Assembly (NCBI GenBank): GCA_025617375.2
Contig: JAMYGW020000001.1
Coordinates: 3,472,001-3,536,000, forward strand
DNA from: Acarospora socialis
Taxonomy: Eukaryota; Ascomycota; Lecanoromycetes; Acarosporales; Acarosporaceae
Reading direction: 5' to 3'
DNA length: 64,000 nt
Part shown: positions 10,529-21,378 of the stretch, in pieces
Numbering within the stretch: position 1 is the stretch's first letter
Layout of the letters: each line of letters begins with the position of its first letter
Translations under genes and position numbers: made by a program
The notes under the pieces: model-generated
What the model was told of the DNA's origin: nothing
The model's database searches: none
What the model saw: only the letters and a program-made list of their open reading frames with translations

Positions 10529-11070
10529 TAGGGTGGCCGTCGGGTCAGCTTGACCCTGACCCGACCCGGCTTGACCCGGCCAACGGGTCAGGGTCGGGTC
10601 AAGGTCATGAATTTCTGGCTGGCCCAACCCGTGGGTCAATTCGGGTCAATACCCGGTCCTGCCACTGCGGGTTGAAAGTTGCATATGCTAAAATGACTAA
10701 TAGAATCCCTGAAACCTGATTTTCCATACAAATTCTGTCTGTGTCACCCTGGAGTTAGCGGATCCTCATATGCAACTTTCAACCCGCGGTGGCAGGACCC
10801 TGTATATATACTATTATTAGAAATTTTGAGCATCAGTTCAAAGACCTAGGGCTAGATTCGTTAGTAAAAAGCGTTAGATATACTATATTTAGTATGCGCG
10901 GGCTGCCAAGCCTGGCCCGACCCGACCCTGACTGTAAAGGATCTTGACCACTACTGTGTAAGGCAAAAGGCCCGCCAGACCGCGAGGTCAGGTTCTAAGT
11001 GAATGTATACAACTAAGTGAATGTGCCGGTTGCGCGACCGTAATACTGACCCGACCCGACGGTCACCCTA
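10529..11070. mobile_element. non-autonomous hAT-superfamily element (542 bp)
   Basis: The element opens TAGGGTGGCCGTCGGGTCAG and closes with the inverted counterpart of TAGGGTGACCGTCGGGTC. It is flanked on both sides by the identical octamer GATTCAAA (10521-10528 and 11071-11078). An 8-bp target duplication with TAGGG-type termini is the signature of hAT transposons. Subterminal GGGTC/GACCC repeats line both ends, as in transposase-binding subterminal regions. There is no transposase frame, so movement would need an enzyme in trans. It sits about 130 bases upstream of the ATG of the minus-strand beta-lactamase-fold gene and about 170 bases from a tRNA gene. Confidence 0.85.
10652..10802. mobile_element. 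palindromic element nested in the hAT element
   Basis: Arms 10655-10687 and 10767-10799 are inverted copies of 33 bases with one mismatch, around a 79-base spacer. The similarity extends outwards a few bases to TA dinucleotides on both sides (10650-10651 and 10803-10804), which would fit a TA target duplication of a Tc1/mariner-type MITE. The interior differs in composition from the surrounding GGGTC-rich hAT ends. It may instead be an internal palindrome of the hAT element itself. Confidence 0.5.
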
Positions 11071-11241
11071 GATTCAAACTATATGTACTTTATATAATGT
11101 CTACAAATTCTATGTGCTATGCTGTAGTTATATACACGTTTCATGATGAGCAGCTACTATCATGAATATTCAGGACACTTCAATGCTACAATTGACTTTC
11201 TTCAACGCATTTACCTTTAGCAGTATGAATTTTACCAAATT

Positions 11242-11362
11242 GGGAAGGTGGCCGAGTGGTTATGGCGGATGACTCAAGCTGCAAAAAGCTTCGACCTGGG
11301 TTTGACCTGGTTGCTGCATTCATCTGGAGAGATCCGCGTGGGTTCGAATCCCACCCTTCTCA
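11242..11362 (+). tRNA. tRNA-Leu (anticodon CAA) with a 40-base intron
   Basis: The acceptor stem GGGAAGG pairs with CCTTCTC, with discriminator A at 11362. A D-arm GGCCGAGTGG, an anticodon stem GATGA/TCATC and a T-arm GTGGG-TTCGAAT-CCCAC are all present. The anticodon is CAA at 11275-11277. An intron of about 40 bases (11279-11318) lies one base 3' of the anticodon, the canonical position, and the long variable arm GGA-GAGA-TCC identifies a class II tRNA. The mature length of about 81 nt fits leucine. It reads UUG codons. Confidence 0.93.
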
Positions 11363-11367
11363 TTTTT
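11363..11367 (+). terminator. RNA polymerase III T-run terminator
   Basis: A run of five T directly follows the tRNA-Leu discriminator base, the usual Pol III stop signal. Confidence 0.7.
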
Positions 11368-11464
11368 GTCTTTCTTTACTCAGGAGAGTACGGAGTAGAT
11401 ATCATCATTTAATTTTTAATTAAGAACAGTGTGAGGTCGAAACGGAGCTGGCGAGTTGGATCAA

Positions 11465-11559
11465 CGCTCGAGATGGCCCAAGGTGGGGGGATATGGTACG
11501 CTTAACCGAGTCGGCTGAAATTGGTAAGCGTACCGACGTGGCTTCGGCCATCTCGAGCG
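11465..11559. repeat. nested inverted repeat upstream of the HET gene
   Basis: An outer pair of perfect 14-base arms (11465-11478 and 11546-11559, CGCTCGAGATGGCC) encloses an inner pair of perfect 10-base arms (11495-11504 and 11525-11534, GGTACGCTTA). A transcript or single strand could fold into a two-stage hairpin of about 95 nt, ending 64 bases before the HET-gene ATG. It may be a tiny MITE remnant or a 5'-leader structure; no target duplication was found. Confidence 0.6.
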
Positions 11560-11623
11560 CTGCAGTTGAGCCTCTCGCCTTTGAAAAGCGATAACAAGCC
11601 CCTGCCTGATTTGCTACGAGAAT

Positions 11624-13941
11624 ATGGATTCCCACGATGAACAGCTACAATCGCCGCCTGAGGGATTGTCTTTTGTCAGGATACTAGATGCTATTACCGA
11701 CTTACCTGCATGTTGGTGCGTTACATGCCCAAAAGAAATAAACCTCAATACCTTGAGTTATTGCTGCAGCGACTGCGAGGATTACGATCTTTGTCAAGAC
11801 TGCTTTGCGTCAGGGCAGAGATGCCCAACTGCAGCTCATAGTTTCAAGAGGGCATCTTTCGCTGATTATATGCAGCGGCCACGTATTTCCAAGCTTTACC
11901 ACAGCCTGTTTTACAAGAATTTTACTGTTGACGAGGCTCAAAAGGAGATTCGGGTGCTGCATGTTCATCAATCAGATAGCTACGATGCACCCATCGAGGC
12001 CTGTCTGGGGGTCGAATCCCTTGACAAATGGCCTTTATACTACGCATTAAGTTACGTCTGGGGGACCACGGGTGCCACACGGGTGATGAAAATTGGTTCC
12101 GCGCCCATTGCCATAACAGAGAACCTTGAATCAGCCTTGAAAAGGATCCGATCCATTAAAAAGCAATTCCGTATCTGGGTTGATGCGCTTTGCATCAATC
12201 AGTCCGATAACAACGAAAGAGCCAGCCAGGTGAAGTTGATGGGAACGATATATTCAAGAGCTTGGAAGGTCTTCGTTTACCTTGGCGAGCACAGCAGAGA
12301 ATGCCTATCGAAACCTCCTTTCTCGAACGGACTTGTACAAAAAGTCCTGGAAGGACTAGACTACGATGTATCCTCTTCGGAGAAAGCAGAAGAACATCAC
12401 AATCTCTTTCGTGACCTCATTGATCGGCCATGGTTTAGTCGCACATGGGTTGTTCAAGAAGCCGCCCTCAATCTACGAGTCGAAATCATATGTGGCTCGC
12501 TGCTGATCGACCTCCCAAAGTTTCTAGCCAGAGCCGAGGGTTATGGAGGGGATGAAGCGTGGACTCCTTGGGCTGGCTTGGCGTCTGATCATGCCCACCG
12601 ATCAGTATTCACCTTTTCCTGATTCGCAAGCTTAGCCTGAATTGGCTTTCTCGCGACGTATCAACTATGCTCTCCGTATTTGATAGAGGAACTCGGCATC
12701 TGCGGAAAGGGCCCGAGCAAGCTGAAGATGAAGGCTTCGAACCTCTCAGAGCACATGAACTGGAACAGGTCTTCGAGAAATTAAAATCAGGCGCGTCGGA
12801 TGTTCTTCTGAGAGAATACAAGTTGATTGATCTTCTTTCCGACTTTCGACGCTTATCCGCATCTGATCCTAGGGATAAGATATATGCGACTCTCGGCTTA
12901 GCCACTGATGCGTCAGATACGCCTCAAATTAGCTATGAAATATCTCCTGCCGATGTGTTTCGGAAATTTGCTGCATATTTGGTTCGAAAAGGTGATGGTG
13001 TTCGTGTATTACATGCAGCTACCAGTTATCCACAATTAATAGAACTGCCATCATGGGTACCAGACTGGAGTTCTCAAAACTGCCTTTTCCACCCATTAGA
13101 CTTATTCCTTCCATCGGACATACGAGCTGGTGGTACCATTGGAGTCACTTTCCATATATCGGCGGAAGAACACTCTCTTGAATTTGCCGGCTGCATAGCC
13201 GATCATATTTGGTTTATAGGTTGTGGCCTTACAGACAACATTGGAGAAGGAATGATAGAGGCAAACATAAGCTACGTGATAGCACTCCTTCACGATGAAG
13301 TTTACGCTCCTGACGAAGACGGTCAAATATGGTCTGTTCGAGAAGGTATCAAAACGAATCGCCTCGATCGAATGCGCAATCAGAATCGGGCGTTTTGGTA
13401 TCCAAAATGGCTCCTGTGGTTAAGCGTCGTTTTATATTTGAAGAAGCTTGTATGCCTCGGTGTGTTTCCGTTCGAAAGCAGCCCTGATCAAGTGCGAAGC
13501 TCGGGAAGCCCAGATCGTGAGAAAGTATCGAGAAATCCAGGCACTGATCTACCCCATAGCTTCACCGAATCCAAATCTCGGTTACCAGGTGATCTCGAGA
13601 CTATGTTCGTCGAGGCAGTAGATCCTGCTACATTAACACCTTATCACAAGAGCGCTGATATAGAAGTCGAGTCCGAGGACATATCTGTGTCACGGCAAGA
13701 ACCGGACTACTTACTGTTTAACAACCGTCGGCTTTGTATCACCCGCACCGGACGCCTGGGCTTAGTGCCAGATACAGCGCAGGAAGGAGATGAGATTCTT
13801 GTGTTTGGTGGTGCAGTCACGCCTTTCGTCGTTCGAAAATTAAACGACAGTCGGAAACTCGTGGGTGATTGCTATATCCGCGGTATAATGCACGGCGAAG
13901 GTTTGCTCGAGGATCGCATGGAGCTTATTACAATATCCTAG
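11624..13941 (+). CDS. HET-domain protein with N-terminal ZZ zinc finger (incompatibility-type)
   Basis: Exons 11624-12558 and 12606-13941, joined across a 47-base intron (GTGGAC...ATCAG), give about 756 residues. A ZZ-type zinc finger occupies about residues 31-75 (CWCVTCP, CCSDCEDYDLCQDCF, then a His). The HET domain follows at roughly 125-290, with LSYVWG, IWVDALCINQ, QVKLMGTIYSRA and RPWFSRTWVVQE. The second exon carries DPRDKIYATLGLA and a typical HET C-terminus. HET proteins trigger cell death on recognition of non-self partners after hyphal fusion; the partner is unknown. Without the intron the gene would look frameshifted; with it the gene is intact. A hairpin lies in its leader. Confidence 0.85.
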
Positions 13942-14691
13942 GCATAGATATACTTGGTTTGGTTGGTTGAATAACGGACAGCGTCAATTCATAAATGGGT
14001 GATCGAGCTGATTACCCTATTGAGTCAGCTGATGTCTAGTCGCTACAAGGTACCATTCTTGCGGAAACGATTTTGGATGATATACGTTAGAGTCTTGTTG
14101 AAATCAGGAGGCCCTTTTCCTTATGGGTCTCAGCCCTGTTTTATAATATCAAGCATAGATGTTTTACATTAAATCAACCGTAAAACAGAACCTCAAAGCT
14201 CGAAAAGGGTACGCCGAACTCCCCCTTGCTAACTCCGCCAAAACAGGTTTGTATAATCCAATAGCTCTAAGCGCCTTCCGAAAGTCTAGATTGATCTGTG
14301 ACTTATTCGACGAAATAACTATCACCAATGTTCAACCCATTGCTAGGTGTAAACGATCACGTTATATATATGTATATATACAGCGTCGCTTCCGGTTTAT
14401 TCAGGCAGATCTATGGGCGGAGCTAGTATGTACAACAGCCTATAATCTATAAGCAGCACTGCTTAGCCTGCGGCTCATGCCCTTACTTACACATCTCTGC
14501 CCTCTCATACCAAAACAGATACCCACTACCTAAAGTCCGAACGCTCACTCCCCATCCACTCCAAAACACCACCTCTAGTGCATCGCATATAATTCCACAT
14601 TTACTTCGAAGCCCACCGAGCTGTATATCACAGCCTAGTGGGAGCTAATCTCATCCAGCCTCGTTTCCTTACCCTCCACCTTCTCACCGGC
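13942..14691. other. intergenic between convergent genes, nothing recognised
   Basis: About 750 bases between the HET gene and the minus-strand peptidase. Only short unsupported frames, a TA-rich stretch near 14360-14380 and C-rich stretches near 14500-14580 are seen. Confidence 0.55.
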
Positions 14692-17597
14692 TTAGTTGTT
14701 CAGCTTCCGTGCCGCCCTCCCCAGAATGCCCGCAACCTTGTCGACCTGCTCCCTCGCGAGCGTCCAGTTTCCGTCGTCGACGGCATCGCGGATGCCCGGG
14801 AAATACGCAGCGTCGTAGCCGGCCCAGGCCTGGGGTGCGAAGATGACGTGTTTGTATTGGGTGCGGTTGGGAAGCTGTGTGGGATAGTCAGCGTTTCGCT
14901 TGGCAGGCCAGTTGATGGGGTTGGGTAGTCGGGGAACCTTATTGACATGGGAAGCGGGCGAATACAGGGAGTGTGGAAAGAAAACTCTAGGACACTGACG
15001 AACGGGAGACGGGAGAGAAGATAGATATAGGGACATGGAAAGAAAGACGGATACTGACCCCACCACCAACGTCCAGATCAAGCAGATGCGTCTCGAAATT
15101 GGCCATGCGCGTGTTGTGGCTCATGCGCTTGATGGCCATGACATTATTTTCGAAGCCGCCACCGTCCTCAACGTTCTCCGACCAGGTCTGGTCCCAAGCG
15201 TGGAATTCCGCTGCATTGTCGACGAAGGCCTCGGCGGCATCGTGTAATGGTCTCATATCCAGATTCGAGTCCTTATCGAGCGATGTGCTTTTCGACTCGA
15301 CGTACTTCTCGAGATCGACGACGTAACCCTTCACGGCGGCAGCATAGGCTTCCAGATCGAAGGGCAGAACGGGCGTATCGGCCATTTCGAGGATGAGCAG
15401 GGCCCATATCTGCGCCATGAGTGCATGGTATTCGAATCCGGGATCACCGAATTTCGTCATCCATTCGAAGTTGTCGTAGCAGCTGTGATAGGGGTACGGA
15501 GGACCCTGAAATCCGAAGTCGAGGCTCGACATTCCGGCAATGTCTTGGAACGCGACGTAGTCGCTCCCGGCGCCTAAGCCTTGCATCTTGGTGGCCAAAT
15601 CTTCCCAGATTGAGCGAAGAGTTTGCTTTTTGAAGGGGTCGGCCACCCGACCGAGTACTCGTAGCAGAGCCCGTTCGTAGATCGGACATCCCGCAGCTTC
15701 GAAATCGCTTCCTGTAACTGCGACGTCGACGTTGAGGTACGCGTATCCGTTTCGTCGCAGTTCGTCGATTCGAGCTTCGACGTGCTCAGTAGAGCCGATG
15801 AGATTATATTCCTCGCCGTCCCAAGAAGCGAACTCGATCGTGCGGAGTGGTCGCCAACCGAGCTTGCGCAATTCGCCGAAAATACGGATGACTTCGAGCA
15901 TTACAGCAGTCCCACTACCTGGGTCAGAAGCCCCGAAGCACCATGCGTCTCGATGGTTGCCAACAATGATTGATTTCTCGGGTTGCTGAATCGTAAAAAA
16001 CATTAGCTATTCGTAAGGTCGCGACTGAGAACTCGCTATAGTTGTCACCTACCTCCAAACCCGAGATCTTACCAACAACATTGTAGATTGGTTGCTTCTC
16101 AACCTCATCTTGCTCGTTCATTAAGTGTACCACAGGTGAACTTTGATCTCCCGTCCACCAGTCGACGTCTGGGACCCCCCCAACCCACTCGTTTGGCGCC
16201 TTCTCACCATGCCCTTTGAGTGCTTGAAGAAGCTTTTGAGCATCCCTCCAAGCTAGCGGAATGCTTGGGATGCTGTTCAAGCCAGCGTTGCCGTCTTTCG
16301 ATATCCTCTTGCGCTCTCCTGGTAAGGAAGCAAATCCCGGTGACAAGACATCCCCGACAATCCAGCTTGTCAAACCAACAGTTCCCCTTTGCACACCATC
16401 TGCTGGCATGAAGCGCCCATCAGGCCACAGTCCGCCTTTACCCAACCCGTCGTCGGCAGGGTCGCTGTAGATGATGCATCCTACAGCACCTGCTAACTCC
16501 GCAGCTTTAACCTTCAACGCTCTATCGCCCTGCGTCCCGTAGTATCTGACGAGAGCAATTGCTCCCCTGAGACTAATGCCGCTGTCCTCGAGCCTCTTGA
16601 AGTCCTCTCGAGAGCCGTAATTGGCATATATCAAGGGTCCAGTAACGTTCCCAGCTCGCGAGTAGCCGTGGAACACGAGCGTCTGTTGCCGCGGAGGATC
16701 TTCATATGCAGCATCTTCCTCTACCCTCGCCTCCCAAGCCATCTCTGGGGGTTCGACAATCGCAACTCGCCGCCCGCCCGCCTTCGGATAGTTGAGATAC
16801 ACATCGAACCGTTCCAACGTAACGTCTTCCAATTGCGCCACTTTAAACAAGCGTTCCAACCACCGCGCCAGTACGTAGTTACCTTCCGTACCCGCAATAT
16901 GATCGTACGCTGTGAGGCGCTTCAAGTATTCTTGTATGCTCGTCCCGTTGACATGACTCTGTACAAATATCCTCACCGATTCCGGATCATATGTCTGTCC
17001 CATTTGGCCGCTCTGAGACATAGTAAATATGTTTGATGCCAGCAATACATATACCACCGACATGAGTAAGAATCCCCCAAAGATGCGACCAATAACGACC
17101 CAACTTCCTCTGCTCCGAAGAGAAGGTTGAGGTATCCGGTCCCGTACAAAGGCGAACGATGAAGCCCACCGCCGAAAAGGTAGGTGTATTGACGACAACG
17201 TATTTGTGAAGCTCGTGATTCGTTTGGACAAGCTATGGCCAAGGTGTGAGCGTCCCTCGACTGCCGCCGGATCCTCCAACGTCAGCTCTGTTATCTCTCT
17301 CCGTAGTCCTTCCTCTGATGCTCGAGACGATCTGCCACTAGACGCGGACAAAAAGTCGAGACTGGTCCTCGCTGATTCCACGGTTGGGACCTCGTATCCA
17401 CCATATCTGGTGTCCTGTCTTGGCTCTCCATCACCAGCCGTTTGCCTGAGAAGGCCTTGCCGCTCGGGATCACTGGCATTCTCCTCCGGACCAGTGGTGG
17501 ACTGAGCCGAACTTGGGCGAGAAGATGTGGCTTCTTCGTAGGTCGGGATCGGGAGGGTGTCGGCTCGCTCGTACTTATGGGGCTTCTCGTCGACCAT
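14692..17597 (-). CDS. M28 family membrane metallopeptidase (glutamate carboxypeptidase II / transferrin-receptor-like)
   Basis: Three exons (17597-16053, 15985-15059, 14874-14692), introns of 67 and 184 bases, about 884 residues. The N-terminal 170 residues are Ser/Pro-rich and probably cytosolic, with a PY-like PIPTYEEA near residue 16. One transmembrane segment follows (IFGGFLLMSVVYVLLA), then a PA domain (GPLIYANYGSREDF; VGCIIYSDPADDG). The M28 core keeps all metal ligands: GNHRDAW, ASDPGSG, WDGEEYNLIGSTE, LNVDVAVTG and PYHSCYDNF. A TFR-dimer domain ends the protein. Yeast relatives Tre1/Tre2 are vacuole-directed membrane proteins with similar domains but are not proven peptidases; here the intact ligands suggest activity. 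Start at the first ATG, 17597. Confidence 0.93.
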
Positions 17598-18121
17598 TGG
17601 GCCGTTGGTTGGAGTAGGTGGTTTCTGACCATAGCATTGACTAGGACTATAGCCACAACCCGTGTGCAGCCTTATGGCTTGAGAAAGAGATTCTCAGTGT
17701 CGAAAGTGTATAAGTTTTTGAGCTTGTACAGTTGCGCAAGTAGCTCCTTTCGAAGCACGTATATAGTAGGGTCCGAGCCTCGGGCTTTGGGGGCAGTGGT
17801 AATGCGGGATTGGTGGTTGAAGTACTCCGTATTATTGCGGAGCTATTACCGCTCGCAGACCTCCCGCTTGTGACGGGAGATGACTACTAGAGAATGTTCA
17901 CATTATGACCACAAATATAGCAACACGATAAGTGGCTGTTTCCTGCATCAACCATCGACATGGCAGCGTTTTGAGGGCTGAGGGTGTCTGAAGGATAGAA
18001 AGGGCCAAGACAACCAATCAGAAGGCTGCGTGCGTCGTCAAAGTTGATGGTCTGCAAATATGTTTGGCGCCGCACTATCTGGGTACTACTAGATCTACAA
18101 ATACAATGGAAGTCCCTATCA
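17598..18121. other. intergenic, small hairpins only
   Basis: About 520 bases between the peptidase promoter and the first UstYa gene stop. A compact CTCCCG/CGGGAG hairpin lies near 17860-17876, next to an imperfect TACTCCGTA palindrome; no coding signal. Confidence 0.5.
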
Positions 18122-18995
18122 TCAATCCATTTTTGCCAGAAAGCCCCGTGCGTCGAACGCCCGATGCTCCTCCGCCCATTTCTTCACCTCCTCAAAGCTC
18201 CGACATTGTCTCTGGAAGCCAGAGCCGAGAAATCCATTGGCGTGATCGATGGCAGGCTCGATGCTGGAATCGGCCGCACACAGGAGAGATTGTCGAAGGT
18301 AGTCGAAGCAGTGCGACATGTGCGAGTGTCTGTCCCTGCCAAAGTCAAAATTCTCAAGCTGCCCGTCGGCTGCATTGGAGTAGTATGCTCGGCGAATGGT
18401 GTACTTTGAAATGGATGAGCGACAGGTTGAGGCCATGAAGAGAGAACATACAAGGCAATGAAGCTGATGGAAGACACTGAGCATGGATACCTCTGGTGCC
18501 AGCTCGTCATCCGTGATGTAGCCCAGGCCATCTTTTCGGTTAGTGAATGTCTCTATCCAGGGCCGGGTCCGCGGTCATCACAAACTAGGTATGAGGGAGT
18601 CCCATATTGGCTCGGACTCGGCACCGCGCTGCGGTGGAAGGGAGAAGCTGCTGTTGAAAACGAACGCCCGTCTTGTCGCTGCTATCGGCACTGCATTTTC
18701 CTCGCATGAGACACCGACATACTCGATGATGAGTGCTCAGAGGCCTACCTCGAGGTACCGTGTCCGAAAATGCGCCCTCCGCTTGAAAGCACCTTTGAGT
18801 CTTGGCTATTGCGATGTAGCCGATGGCGCCGGCACAAAAAGCGACCAGCACCAGCCCAATCCACCTCCACAGCGTCTGAGAGACTGTTGATCGGGGTTCC
18901 GGGAGAGCGTCTTGATCCACTTCATCTTCACAGTCCTCTTGAGACATGCGTTGGTAACGAAGTGGCTTCGAGAGGAATGCAGTTCTGGCCATCAT
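18122..18995 (-). CDS. UstYa-family (DUF3328) oxidative tailoring protein, copy 1
   Basis: Four exons (18995-18759, 18700-18586, 18531-18452, 18403-18122) give about 237 residues. A short basic/acidic N-terminus is followed by one transmembrane helix (WIGLVLVAFCAGAIGYIAIA). Both family HxxHC motifs are present: HQLHC in exon 3 and HMSHC (HMSHCFDYLRQSLLCAADSS) in exon 4. They bind a metal and are needed for oxidative cyclisation or C-C bond formation in ustiloxin, cyclochlorotine and related pathways. LIPNGLGYI and IWDSLIP precede the first motif, as usual. The first donor (GTACCT) is weak, so the exon 1 end is less sure. A second start at Met17 is possible. It belongs to an 18-27 kb accessory group with a second UstYa gene. 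Confidence 0.88.
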
Positions 18996-20075
18996 GCGTC
19001 TGCTCGCGACTGTGGGACTGCAGAGGAGGACGAAGCATCTACGTTGGACCAGCAGAGATGGGGTCAGATACGATGGTGCACAAAGTCAAGTTACTCACCA
19101 TCTGTAGACACGTGGGGAGCATGCTCGTCCCACCTGGTAATGCAGGCTCGTAAAATAGGAACAATATCTCACCAAGTAAAGTGCACTTTCCTCCCCGACG
19201 GTAACACGTCCCATTTACTACGTACAGCCCACCTTGTCAGGCCGAGCTCTCCGAGAGTGCCATCGTACATAGGCCTTGATTGTTTGCCGTGTCTCAGCTT
19301 GAAAAGTTCGTGTCACGAGCTGATGCTTGTCAGACAAGTGAGTCTGACTGAAAACACTCCATCATTTGCAGGCAGCAGTCCAGCACAGCCCTGGCGATAC
19401 GCAAGCACTCAGGTACTGCATGCTGACCCTGCAGATGCAACCGATGAGCAAGGGGAGTATGATCAATGAAGGGCTGGGGCTGGTATTTTGGATAGGGAAT
19501 CTTGTTACAACTGATTTGATTGGTTCATAGGTGACCGAGGCCGCCTGGCAAGTGACTCCATTCCGCCCCCATTCAAATGCGAACTTACGTAGTCCTCACC
19601 CCCTTGACGCCACTTATACCCTTACTCTGTGCTACTAATGCTTTGGCAAGTCATTCCCTTTTGGGGGCCAAATCTAAATGCTTCCTTCAGGCTCTCACCC
19701 TTGAAGTTTATCGTTGCTGTAGATGATTGCTATTCTTGCGGTCTGATGATTCAGGACTTTGAAACCTTCTATTTCAGATCTATAGTCTCCCCTGGCAATG
19801 GCATGGAGGCAGTGTGTCTGTCCTATCTTCCCAGTCTGTAGCTGCGTAACCAGGCTGAGCTCAGATTCGCACAATGGACGATTATGCCATCAAAGGGTGA
19901 CGATTAAGTACTGAGAGTTACAACCTGCGCCATCAACACCTTAGAGTGGACTGGAACTCGCAAGACAATGTTGCTGTCATTAGGAGCAACTTTTGTGTCG
20001 ACTTATTGGATTTGCTTGAGGCGCTAGAGCTAACTCATCTACGCTAAGTTGCTCTTCACAATAGAGTAGATGCTT
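18996..20075. other. intergenic, no gene recognised
   Basis: About 1.08 kb between the two minus-strand genes. Open frames overlap in several readings but none has a recognisable domain, signal peptide or supported splice pattern. It must hold the promoter of the first UstYa gene. Confidence 0.5.
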
Positions 20076-21378
20076 TCAGAGAGCCTTGAAATGAGGGCTG
20101 TCCCGATGTATAATCTTCTTCTCCACCATAATCCCATAAGCAGGGCCCTCACCACCATGCGGCGTATTGGTCGAGATGATAGTTTCCATTCCCGTTCCTG
20201 GCTTCAGACCCAACTCAATAGCGTTCTCATGGAGGGTGGCGCGGCTTGACTTGTGCGAGTAGGTATCATCGGAAAGCTTCGTCGGGTGGTTCCTTGGTGT
20301 GAGCCAGCTGGTGGAAAGCAGTCTCCTCGACAGACCTAGCGAGTTCCACCTCTCCGGTAGTATGGTAAGGACAGGAAGCAAAGTTGGTAGACAGGCTGAT
20401 ATAATGGCGAGGTTGGCCTCGATCAAGCTCCAAAGCAGAAAGATAGTAAAGTCTTGTATAAAGTCGGGATTGGCTTGCTTCTGGTAGGATGTGACCAAAT
20501 AGACGAAGCACCGTGCTATTCCAGCTCCGATGGTGAAGAAGCCGACCATGAACATGCCAGTGACTGCCACCTTCTTCTTCGTTGGCATGTGAAGGGACCA
20601 GATCATGGGAATGGGCATAACAATGATTATCAAGTCTGTAAGGATGTCTGTTGCCGCAAAGACTGTGAGCATGTTAAGCGTGTTCACGCACTGCGTGAGG
20701 AAGTCGCCAATGGGAGCCCAGTTGAGATACCAGTTGGTATCGCATTGAAAGACAGTGCCAAAGAAGAAGGAGAGACTCCAGGCGACCACAATGCCAATCA
20801 TTGTCCAACAGGCGATGTTGAAACCACGGACTGTCCCAAAGATCCTGCGCCACAACAGGATAATAGAGACTTTGATCAGGCCGAAAGCAATCTTCTCTGT
20901 GATCTGGAAAGCATATTTGTACTAGAGCCGTTGTTAGACCATCAAAGTATGTTTCGCTACAGACTTCATGAACAACTTACTCTTTCAGCATTGTGCTCGG
21001 TTTCGGTAGAGACCGGCCAGTTATTGATGACCGGTGAGTGTCCAGTAATGACTCCTTGAGCCGTGCCTGATAGAATGTAAGCAAATACTACTCTTCAGAA
21101 AGCACCCAAGTGGCATGGACCAGCAATGAAGAGGCCATTGAGCCCAAGGACAAGGATCTGATCATAGCAGAGTTAGCCTCAAAGATAGATCTCAGGTTTC
21201 TGAAGTCAGCACGAACTAGACCACTGAATATAAACCAGTCATCAGCCTTCAGGTCCAGCCCTCTGAGCTTACGCGAATAGAAACGTAAAGCCACGACGGC
21301 AACAATTATAATAGAGAAGAGGGCGCTCATTACAATGAGGCCTGGTCGGTCATTCACTTGTGCTAAGGAGTACGCCAT
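20076..21378 (-). CDS. Pth11-like fungal rhodopsin-domain membrane protein
   Basis: Four exons (21378-21217, 21157-21106, 21066-20981, 20921-20076) give about 381 residues. Seven hydrophobic segments are visible, from GLIVMSALFSIIIVAVVALRF to the IIVMPIPMIW and ACLPTLLPVLTIL regions. The phrases ADDWFIFSGL, ITEKIAFGLIKVSIILLWRR and ANLAIISACLPTL are typical of the fungal rhodopsin domain (PF20684). Relatives include Pth11, a surface-cue receptor in plant pathogens, though most members are uncharacterised. Intron 2 is only 39 bases and has a weak donor (GTGCTT), so exons 2-3 are the least certain part. The C-terminal 80 residues are hydrophilic. It sits between the two UstYa genes. Confidence 0.85.

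Noticed and set aside
10400-10639. 80-residue N-terminal extension of the beta-lactamase-fold protein
   Set aside because: It reads into the hAT element and lacks family similarity; the ATG at 10399 gives the usual start.
12590-12670. Apparent frameshift splitting the HET gene into two frames
   Set aside because: A 47-base intron at 12559-12605 (GTGGAC...ATCAG with a CTGAT branch-like site) joins the two frames exactly, so the gene is intact.
14159-14452. 97-codon plus-strand frame
   Set aside because: No recognisable domain, poor codon character and no neighbours that would support it.
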